From Candidatus Gerdarchaeota archaeon (GTDB taxonomy: Archaea; Asgardarchaeota; Heimdallarchaeia; JABLTI01), in the NCBI GenBank assembly GCA_016839405.1, contig JAEOUJ010000232.1, positions 1 through 5,598 on the forward strand: 5,598 nucleotides of DNA, given 5' to 3'. The notes beneath the pieces are model-generated. The model worked only from the letters and a program-made list of their open reading frames with translations, was not told where the DNA came from and did no database searches. The translations under genes and the position numbers were made by a program. Of this stretch, positions 1-4,811 are shown piece after piece. Position 1 is the first letter of the stretch, and every line of letters begins with the position of its first letter.

Positions 1-200
1 TGAATTTTTTTGGCAATGCTAGTACCAATACCTGGTAAATCTTCTAGCTTATTTTCTTTAGCTAATATTTCAATATCTTCTGTTAGGGCTTGAATTGTTT
101 GTGCTGCTTGGCGATAAGCTCTAGGTTTAAAAGCTTCATTTTTAATTTCTAGAAAATCGCCAATTGTTTTAAGAATATTAACAATTTCTTGATTTTTCAT
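1..200 (-). CDS. polX: PolX-family DNA polymerase, N-terminal fragment (cut by window edge)
   Basis: Reading the minus strand from the ATG at 198-200 gives 66 codons open to the window edge, so only the N-terminus is present. It begins MKNQEIVNILKTIGDFLEIK, continues with an FKPRAYRQAAQTI segment (about residues 24-37), and ends in a helix-hairpin-helix stretch, LEDLPGIGTSIAKKI (residues 52-66). This order matches the N-terminal 8-kDa-like domain of bacterial and archaeal PolX (DNA polymerase beta family). In that family the domain binds gapped DNA and is followed by the nucleotidyltransferase domain, often with a C-terminal PHP phosphoesterase. A role in base-excision or gap repair is known for the family and inferred here. 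The catalytic parts lie outside the window, so the presence of a PHP domain cannot be judged. It is transcribed away from the cupin gene. No clear Shine-Dalgarno is visible before the ATG, so the leader may be short. Confidence 0.85.
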   Translation of the reverse strand, partial: MKNQEIVNILKTIGDFLEIKNEAFKPRAYRQAAQTIQALTEDIEILAKENKLEDLPGIGTSIAKKI

Positions 201-292
201 TTTATACAATCCAATAGAAATATAGTTAATTTAGTTTTTTTTAAATTAATAATAATTATCCTTCAATAATATTATAAATAAAGTTGATTGAA
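201..292. promoter_or_regulatory. Divergent intergenic region between polX and the cupin gene
   Basis: This 92-bp, extremely AT-rich gap separates two divergent starts. A TATA-like element, TTTAAATTA at 240-248 on the plus strand, lies about 45 bp before the cupin ATG. On the minus strand the overlapping TTTAAAAAA (245 down to 237) could serve polX and would give a leader of about 15 nt. Both calls rest on AT-rich patterns in AT-rich DNA and are weak. The core element may be shared by both genes. Confidence 0.35.
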
Positions 293-613
293 ATGACGTT
301 TATTAATTTAGAGAAATTAATAGAAAGAGAACTTATTCCTGGTTTTAATGGAAAATTTGTTCATTCGGAAAATATGACTTTTGCTTTTTGGAAAATAAAG
401 ACTGGCAGTATTGCACCAGAACATAAACACCCTAATGAACAAGTTCTAATTGTAATTGATGGTGATTTTGAATTAACACTAGAGGGTGAAACGAATGTCG
501 TTAAACCAGGCATGTGTGTTAATATAAAGTCAAATGCAATACATTCAGGTAAAGCTATTACTGACTGTTATTTAATTGATGTTTTTCATCCAGTTAGGGA
601 GGATTTTAAGTAA
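293..613 (+). CDS. Single-domain cupin protein
   Basis: A 106-residue, one-domain cupin, which is the normal size for the small stand-alone cupins. Motif 1 is G38 followed by H44-x-H46-x-x-E49 (PEHKHPNEQ) and G57. Motif 2 runs from PG at 72-73 to H84 (NAIHSG). H44, H46 and H84, with E49 or Q50, are the expected metal ligands. The tail DVFHPVREDF (96-105) is typical of a conserved family of small cupins of unknown substrate, so a metal-binding sensor or small enzyme is possible but not shown. Start choice: an in-frame TTG at 284 would add three residues. The ATG at 293 is preferred because GTTGATT (283-289) resembles the archaeal ribosome binding site GGTGATT and would sit at proper distance from 293, overlapping the TTG. 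The gene is divergent from polX and lies 98 bp before the HEAT gene. Confidence 0.85.
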   Translation: MTFINLEKLIERELIPGFNGKFVHSENMTFAFWKIKTGSIAPEHKHPNEQVLIVIDGDFELTLEGETNVVKPGMCVNIKSNAIHSGKAITDCYLIDVFHPVREDFK

Positions 614-634
614 TATTTGCCAAATTAAAAAGCT

Positions 635-661
635 ACATTTATTATTATTGTCGATAAATGT
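635..661. repeat. 8-bp inverted repeat, alternative hairpin
   Basis: ACATTTAT at 635-642 pairs perfectly with ATAAATGT at 654-661, leaving an 11-nt loop. Its right arm overlaps by three bases the left arm of the stronger inverted repeat at 659-685, so in RNA the two hairpins cannot both form completely. It is AT-rich and could be chance. Confidence 0.35.
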
Positions 662-685
662 TATTTTAGATTATTTAAAATAACA
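659..685. repeat. 10-bp perfect inverted repeat upstream of the HEAT-repeat gene
   Basis: TGTTATTTTA at 659-668 is the exact reverse complement of TAAAATAACA at 676-685, with a 7-bp spacer. The right arm overlaps the best TATA-like sequence before the HEAT gene (TTATTTAAAATAA, 671-683). The predicted transcription start would be near 705, giving a very short leader. An operator overlapping the promoter and the 3' end of the cupin transcript are both possible; no T-run follows, which weakens the terminator reading. Confidence 0.55.
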
Positions 686-711
686 GAATAATAAGGATAA
701 GTGGGGCGAAA

Positions 712-1050
712 ATGTCAGATATTGATGATATTATAAAAGAATTAAATAAGCGAGAAACGATTACTCAACAATGTGCTGGTATATGGTCATTAGGGATTCT
801 TGGCTCTGAAGCTGATAAAGCAGCAAAAAAACTAATTAAAATTCTATTTACTGATGAAAATTGGCGTATTCGTACTTGGGCAGCTTGGTCTTTAGGGCGT
901 ATTGGCGGTAAAAGATCTAAAAAAGCGCTTGAGAAATTAATAAGTAAAGAAGAAGATGATTTGGTGAAAGCTGAAGTAACATCAGCATTAGAATGGTTAA
1001 TAAAAAACGAAGAGAACCAAAGACAAGAATTTTTATCAGATTTAGAATAA
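712..1050 (+). CDS. Small HEAT-repeat protein (PBS-lyase/HEAT_2 type)
   Basis: A 112-residue, all-helical protein without signal peptide or membrane segment. Repeats are visible at about residues 18-46 (QCAGIWSLGILG, then helix B AAKKLIKIL), 51-78 (WRIRTWAAWSLGRIGG, then KKALEKLI) and 83-97 (DLVKAEVTSALEWLI). The A-x-x-x-L-G-x-[IL]-G core is the signature of short HEAT repeats as in PBS-lyase-like proteins. Such proteins usually act as protein-binding scaffolds, and no catalytic residues are evident, so the partner is unknown. The ATG at 712 follows AAGTGGGGCG, a purine-rich but imperfect ribosome binding site. The stop codon directly abuts the stop of the convergent winged-helix gene. Confidence 0.8.
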   Translation: MSDIDDIIKELNKRETITQQCAGIWSLGILGSEADKAAKKLIKILFTDENWRIRTWAAWSLGRIGGKRSKKALEKLISKEEDDLVKAEVTSALEWLIKNEENQRQEFLSDLE

Positions 1051-1060
1051 TTATTCTAAA
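1041..1060. repeat. 20-bp perfect palindrome at the convergent gene junction
   Basis: TTTAGAATAA (1041-1050) is followed immediately by its exact reverse complement (1051-1060). The centre lies between the stop codons of the HEAT gene (TAA, 1048-1050) and the winged-helix gene (1051-1053 on the minus strand). A second palindrome overlaps it: TTCTAAAA (1054-1061), one C, then TTTTAGAA (1063-1070). A bidirectional terminator or transcript-end structure is plausible. There is no T-run longer than four on either strand immediately after it, so termination function is inference only. Confidence 0.6.
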
Positions 1061-1713
1061 ACTTTTAGAAATTCATCTACTAACTCAGGCTTCTTTAGAA
1101 AGGCATTTATAATGCTAACATAATAATTGATTTTGTTAACTTTTTCTACATGTAGTGTTGAATATACATCTTCAACTTTTTTACTTTCAACTGCTTTATT
1201 TAAAATATCATAAATTCCCTTATCTTGAATTTCAGCAAAAATCTTGAATACTTCATAAAATTTTTCATGATCTATACCAGGATTATTGAATAACTCACCT
1301 AAAATAGTGCTTAATTTTAATGACCAATCTTTACCTGTTTCTTTATCCCACCAATTATCCTTTCCTTCTTCAAAAGCACCATAAAATATGTTGGCGGTTC
1401 TACTGTAAAGCTTTTCGACTAAACGAGTTCCTTCATTTATTCGATAACCTGACTCTTTTATTAATTCTGCTTTTTCTAAGATTTTAATATAACGATAAAT
1501 AGATCGTATGTCTTTTTCATATTCATTCTTTTCTTTATTATAGAACAATTCAAGCATATCTTTAGCAGTCATATTTGTACCTCGAAGAGCAGAAACAATA
1601 TTATAGTGTTCATCCAAAATCTTGATTTGATCTTTAGTGAGTAATTTAACTGGTTTAGGAATGAATGTTTGATGATCACTTTTTTGTTTGTCTATTTTTT
1701 CTTTTTTTCCCAT
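1051..1713 (-). CDS. Winged helix-turn-helix protein, probable transcriptional regulator
   Basis: A 220-residue protein. Residues 1-25 are Lys-rich and probably disordered. Residues about 28-108 look like a winged helix: a first helix (KDQIKILDEHYNIVSAL), a helix-turn-helix in which AKDMLELF (50-57) and EKDIRSIYRYIKILEKAELI (66-85) are the helices, and a wing (KESGYRINEGTRLVEKLY, 86-103). Residues about 104-220 form a helical tail, including an aromatic patch with W121-W122, that could mediate dimerisation or ligand sensing. The family is ArsR/MarR-like in style, but no metal-binding Cys is present (the protein has no cysteine), so metal sensing of the classic ArsR kind is unlikely. The minus-strand leader GAGTGGTTATC (1725 down to 1715) is a near match to the archaeal ribosome binding site. 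It is divergent from the redox operon, the usual place for its regulator. Confidence 0.75.
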   Translation of the reverse strand: MGKKEKIDKQKSDHQTFIPKPVKLLTKDQIKILDEHYNIVSALRGTNMTAKDMLELFYNKEKNEYEKDIRSIYRYIKILEKAELIKESGYRINEGTRLVEKLYSRTANIFYGAFEEGKDNWWDKETGKDWSLKLSTILGELFNNPGIDHEKFYEVFKIFAEIQDKGIYDILNKAVESKKVEDVYSTLHVEKVNKINYYVSIINAFLKKPELVDEFLKVLE

Positions 1714-1791
1714 AGATAACCACTCAAAAATTTAATTTTTTTTAAGTTAATCTTACTTGTTTTCTATTTAATACTCTTATCTAAAGAAAAG

Positions 1792-1799
1792 TTTAATAA
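1792..1799 (+). promoter_or_regulatory. TATA-like box of the redox operon
   Basis: TTTAATAA lies at 1792-1799, preceded by purine-rich AAAGAAAAG (1783-1791), which fits a BRE. Archaeal transcription usually starts about 25 bp downstream of TATA, here near 1820, giving a leader of about 60 nt before the ATG at 1884. The call is by pattern only. Confidence 0.4.
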
Positions 1800-1814
1800 G
1801 GTTGTGATAAATAC

Positions 1815-1864
1815 TGTCATTTTAGTGACAATAAATGTCATCAATATGAATTAATTTGTCACTA
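1815..1864. promoter_or_regulatory. Phased TGTCA operator array between the regulator and the redox operon
   Basis: TGTCA occurs at 1815-1819, 1836-1840 and 1857-1861, exactly 21 bp apart, i.e. two helical turns. The inverse half-site TGACA is at 1826-1830, making the palindrome TGTCA-N6-TGACA (1815-1830). A degenerate TGAAT stands at the matching place, 1847-1851. In addition, TAGTGACAA (1823-1831) and TTGTCACTA (1856-1864) are a perfect 9-bp inverted pair. All boxes thus fall on one face of the helix, at or just after the predicted transcription start, which suggests repression by a dimeric protein. The divergent winged-helix protein at 1051-1713 is the likely binder (inference). Confidence 0.6.
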
Positions 1865-1883
1865 TCATCGGGGAAGTCATAAA

Positions 1884-2759
1884 ATGAAAAATTCTAAAAC
1901 AGGAAAAATTAAAATTAAAAAAATCACTAAAAAGATCTTTTATTTAATTGACGAATTATTTTATGACGTAGTTGTAGGAGCAGTTGCACTGCCTTCAAAG
2001 TTAATTATGATAGATACAGGAATGAATTTAAGGAAAATAAAGGAGTTTAAAACATTAGTAGAGAAAGAGACAAAAAAGAAATTTAAAACAGTTTTTATCA
2101 CACATTATCACGGAGATCACATTCTTGGTAATCAATATTTTTCTGATTGTGAAATCATATCCTCAAAATGGACTTCTGAGCAAATTGAAAGTTATATACT
2201 TAAATGGACAGAAGAAGTAATTGAACGTCAGAAAAAACGAATTGATGATCCTCTTGCTTTAGAAGGTTTAAAGTTAACTCCAACGAATAAATCATTTGAA
2301 AATCGATTAGAAATTGTTGATGGCGATGTTAAAGTAATTTTAAAACAAACTGGCGGTCATACAATAGGATCATCCTATCTATATTGTCCTAATTATAAAG
2401 TATTATTTGCTGGAGATAACTTGTTTATTAATTCTTACCCTTGGGGTGGAGAAGAAACTTGCAATCCAGATCAATGGATAAATACGCTTAAAGAATACCT
2501 TTCTTTAGATGTAGATTATTTCGTGCCTGGTCATGGACCTGTTAGTAATAAAGAACCAATTAAATATACTTTAAATTATTTTGAACTTGTAAAATCAACA
2601 ATATTACAAATGAATAAGGAAGGAAAATCTGAGGAAGAGATTCTTAAGAAATGTTTTAATCTTGATTTTTATCCCATAAGTGAACAAAACAAGGACGATG
2701 TAGAAGGTAAGAACCTTACTCTCAAAAGATGGTTTGATTTTTGGATAGAGAACAAATAA
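1884..2759 (+). CDS. Metallo-beta-lactamase-fold hydrolase
   Basis: A 291-residue soluble protein with the full metal-binding set of the metallo-beta-lactamase superfamily: H74-x-H76-x-D78-H79 (THYHGDH), H159 (GGHTIGS), D178 (FAGDNLF) and H217 (PGHGPV). D44 in MIDTGMN is the conserved early Asp. All dinuclear-site residues are present, so an active hydrolase is expected. The family includes glyoxalase II-like thioesterases, lactonases, beta-lactamases and sulfatase-like enzymes; the order of motifs and the helical insert at about 93-140 resemble the SoxH/glyoxalase II-like branch, but the substrate is not readable. The ribosome binding site is poor (GGGGAA at 1870-1875). It is the first gene of the operon and ends 19 bp before the first AKR, with which it may share a pathway. 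Confidence 0.85.
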   Translation: MKNSKTGKIKIKKITKKIFYLIDELFYDVVVGAVALPSKLIMIDTGMNLRKIKEFKTLVEKETKKKFKTVFITHYHGDHILGNQYFSDCEIISSKWTSEQIESYILKWTEEVIERQKKRIDDPLALEGLKLTPTNKSFENRLEIVDGDVKVILKQTGGHTIGSSYLYCPNYKVLFAGDNLFINSYPWGGEETCNPDQWINTLKEYLSLDVDYFVPGHGPVSNKEPIKYTLNYFELVKSTILQMNKEGKSEEEILKKCFNLDFYPISEQNKDDVEGKNLTLKRWFDFWIENK

Positions 2760-2778
2760 TTTACTTGGAGATATTAAA

Positions 2779-3801
2779 TTGGAAAAAGTAAGATTAGGTA
2801 GAACGAATCTTAAAGTATCAAGGGTTGGAATTGGCGGTATACCAATACAGCGACCTTCTGAAAAGGATGCAGTTGAAATTATTCAATATGCAGTTGATAA
2901 TGGCATAAATATTATTGATACTTCAATTGGATATGGCACAAGCGAAGAAAGAATTGGTAAAGCTTTAGTTGGACGAAGAGACGATGTTAAAATTATAACA
3001 AGAACTGGTGCATTAGATAAAAAACGAGCTGCTGATAGTTTTGTAAAAAGTCTTGAGAACTTACAAACAGATTTTATTGATGTATATGAATTACATGGAG
3101 TAAGTTCAATTGAAGAATATCAACAAGCAATTGGTGAAGGAGGATCTTTAGAATTCCTACTTGAAGCTAGAGATAAAGGAAATATTGGACATATAGGAAT
3201 AACAAGTCACTGTATTAATACAATTAAAACAGCTGTTAAATCAGAGATTTTTGATGTCATTCTATTTCCATTTAATTTTGTTAATAATGAAGCAGCCAAA
3301 GAATTAGTTCAAATGACCAAAAAGCTAGATATAGGCTTTACAGCAATGAAACCCTTTGCTGGTGGAAGATTAAATGATGCTAATATAGCTTTGAAATATT
3401 TATTGCAATTTGACAATGTTGTTCCTGTGCCTGGTGTAGAGAAAAAACAAGAAATTGATGAAATCGTTGAAATTGTTAATGGTTCATGGCTAATAACTAC
3501 TGAAGAAGAACAAAAAATGGAAGAGAAGCGCAAGGAATTAGGAAAACCATTTTGTCAATGGTGTAGTTATTGCATGCCAGGGTGTCCACAAGAAATTTCG
3601 ATACCATGGGTGATAAATGCTGAAGTTATGTGGAAGCTATGGCCAAAAGATAGATTGGTTAAACGTTATAGTGATGTTTACGAAGTAGCAATAACATGCA
3701 TTGAATGTGGAGATTGTGAAGAGAAATGCCCATATAAATTACCTATCAGAGATATGATGGGTGAAGGGAAGAAATTCATTGAAAAAAATATTCTAGTCTA
3801 A
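2779..3801 (+). CDS. Aldo/keto reductase with C-terminal two-cluster ferredoxin-like domain; catalytic Lys replaced by Arg
   Basis: This 340-residue protein has an AKR barrel (about 1-250) followed by a ferredoxin-like tail. The tail holds C259-x2-C262-x2-C265-x3-C269-P and C307-x2-C310-x2-C313-x3-C317-P, two motifs for [4Fe-4S] clusters. In the AKR catalytic tetrad Asp (D47), Tyr (Y52) and His (H106) are present, but the Lys is an Arg: R75 in IITRTGA, where relatives have a TKTG-like sequence. The Arg codon is AGA. The cofactor side shows KPFAGGR (191-197). The start is TTG at 2779, supported by GGAGAT (2767-2772) and by the shared ME-x-x-x-[LF]-G beginning of all three AKRs here. Family members are NAD(P)H-dependent oxidoreductases, and the Fe-S tail suggests coupling to an electron carrier. 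With Arg in place of Lys, the chemistry may be changed or weakened (inference). Confidence 0.85.
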   Translation: MEKVRLGRTNLKVSRVGIGGIPIQRPSEKDAVEIIQYAVDNGINIIDTSIGYGTSEERIGKALVGRRDDVKIITRTGALDKKRAADSFVKSLENLQTDFIDVYELHGVSSIEEYQQAIGEGGSLEFLLEARDKGNIGHIGITSHCINTIKTAVKSEIFDVILFPFNFVNNEAAKELVQMTKKLDIGFTAMKPFAGGRLNDANIALKYLLQFDNVVPVPGVEKKQEIDEIVEIVNGSWLITTEEEQKMEEKRKELGKPFCQWCSYCMPGCPQEISIPWVINAEVMWKLWPKDRLVKRYSDVYEVAITCIECGDCEEKCPYKLPIRDMMGEGKKFIEKNILV

Positions 3802-3813
3802 AAAGTGATTATT

Positions 3814-4383
3814 ATGAGCAGGAAAAAAGAAATTATAATTTTGGGAATAGTTGGTAGCCCTCGAAGAAATGGAAACACTGAGACATTAGTTGATGAAGTA
3901 CTAAAAGGGGCTCAAGAAGAAGGAGCTAAGATTAGCAAGATAATATTAAATGAATTGAACATCTCCCCTTGCCAGGGATGTAATACGTGTTCAAAAAATG
4001 GCCAATGTAAGATTAATGATGATATGAACCTTGTAAACAATAAAATGAGAGAAAGTGATGTATTTGTTATGGGTACTCCAATATATTATTGGGGTCCTAC
4101 AGGGCAATTTAAAGCATTTTTTGATAGATTGTTAGCAACATCAAGACAAGGAATAATCAAAGGAAAGAAAGTTATTTTAACAATACCATTAGGTGGTTCC
4201 GAACCAATCGCAAGACATACAATTGGGATGTTAACTGACGCACTAAATTATTTGAGTGCAGATATTTTTGCTAAAATTATATCACCTTCAACAATGTCAG
4301 TTGGAGAAGTTAAACAGAAAATAGACAAAATGAAAATGGCACGACAAAGTGGAAAAGAAGTCATTAAAAAAACCTATTCTTAG
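3814..4383 (+). CDS. Isf-like flavoprotein (NADPH-dependent FMN reductase family)
   Basis: A 189-residue flavodoxin-fold protein. The FMN phosphate loop is GSPRRNGNTE (14-23). A compact Cys cluster, C53-x2-C56-x2-C59-x5-C65, followed by DDM (69-71), matches the iron-sulfur flavoprotein (Isf) pattern, where such cysteines hold a [4Fe-4S] cluster. TPIYYWGPTGQFKAFFDRL (88-106) is the second flavin-binding and dimer region of the family. Isf-type proteins pass electrons between ferredoxin, flavin and acceptors such as O2, H2O2 or quinones in anaerobes. Start choice: an in-frame GTG at 3805 is part of AAGTGATT (3803-3810), which is a ribosome binding site for the ATG at 3814, so the ATG is used. 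It starts 12 bp after the first AKR, and its stop overlaps the ribosome binding site of the next gene. It is a plausible electron partner of the flanking Fe-S AKRs. Confidence 0.85.
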   Translation: MSRKKEIIILGIVGSPRRNGNTETLVDEVLKGAQEEGAKISKIILNELNISPCQGCNTCSKNGQCKINDDMNLVNNKMRESDVFVMGTPIYYWGPTGQFKAFFDRLLATSRQGIIKGKKVILTIPLGGSEPIARHTIGMLTDALNYLSADIFAKIISPSTMSVGEVKQKIDKMKMARQSGKEVIKKTYS

Positions 4384-4393
4384 GTGATTGAAA

Positions 4394-4789
4394 TTGGAAT
4401 ATCGTAAATTTGGAAAATTAGATTGGAAAGCATCTGCACTAGGTTTTGGTTGTATGCGTTTACCAATAATTGATGATGATTATACTAAAATCAATGAAAA
4501 AGAAGCAACAAAAATGATTCATACAGCAAATGATAATGGTGTCAATTATATAGATACTGCTTACAATTTTAATCAAAGCAATAGTGAATCATTTCTTGGG
4601 AGAGCATTAAAAAATGGTTATCGAGAAAAAGGACAAGCAGTTTTGTGTACGCAATGCCAGGAATGTGAATCTAAATGTCCACATAGCATTGCAATTAGTG
4701 AATGGATGGCTATAGTTCATCAAGTGTTAGGTGAGGGAAAGTTTTTTGATGATTTCCCAAAACCAAAACAAATCACATCAAAAATATAA
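4394..4789 (+). CDS. Miniature aldo/keto reductase: N-terminus joined in frame to one Fe-S motif, barrel middle missing
   Basis: 131 residues from the TTG at 4394. Residues 1-79 align without gaps to the start of the next AKR (about 42 of 79 identical by eye, ending in the same GYREK). Residues 80-131 then jump to the far C-terminus of Fe-S AKRs: C85-x2-C88-x2-C91-x3-C95-P, HSIAISEWMAIVHQVLG. About 240-260 residues of barrel and the first cluster motif are absent, including the catalytic Lys and His. D54 is kept, but the catalytic Tyr position is Phe (F59 in DTAYNF). It cannot be a normal AKR. It is either the remnant of an in-frame deletion or a small one-cluster protein with a new role. The reading frame is intact, and the ribosome binding site GGTGATT (4383-4389) overlaps the stop of the flavoprotein gene. 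A TTG at 4388 lies inside that site and is not chosen. Confidence 0.75.
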   Translation: MEYRKFGKLDWKASALGFGCMRLPIIDDDYTKINEKEATKMIHTANDNGVNYIDTAYNFNQSNSESFLGRALKNGYREKGQAVLCTQCQECESKCPHSIAISEWMAIVHQVLGEGKFFDDFPKPKQITSKI

Positions 4790-4799
4790 ATAAAAATAT

Positions 4800-4804
4800 G
4801 GAGG
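4800..4804 (+). promoter_or_regulatory. Strong Shine-Dalgarno of the third AKR
   Basis: GGAGG at 4800-4804 stands 7 nt before the ATG at 4812. It is the strongest ribosome binding site in the window and fixes the start of the last gene, which suggests this is the best translated gene of the operon. Confidence 0.75.
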
Positions 4805-4811
4805 AAAAAAA

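Noticed and set aside
272..280. TTATAAATA as the TATA box of the cupin gene
   Set aside because: It is a good TATA match, but a start of transcription about 25 bp later would fall inside the coding region after the ATG at 293; the element at 240-248 fits better.
1726..1743. T-rich hairpin (AAAAAT-TTA-ATTTTT followed by more T) as a terminator
   Set aside because: It lies between two divergent starts where no transcript is expected to end; it is more likely part of the AT-rich promoter of the winged-helix gene.
3309..3533. Minus-strand open frame of 74 codons inside the first AKR gene
   Set aside because: It is fully antisense to a well-supported AKR coding region and its Ser/Ile-rich product resembles no family; it is a shadow frame.
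4619..4660. A frameshift as the cause of the short AKR
   Set aside because: Both sides of the junction read in the same frame and no AKR middle is found in other frames between 4640 and 4800, so the missing part is truly absent rather than frameshifted.
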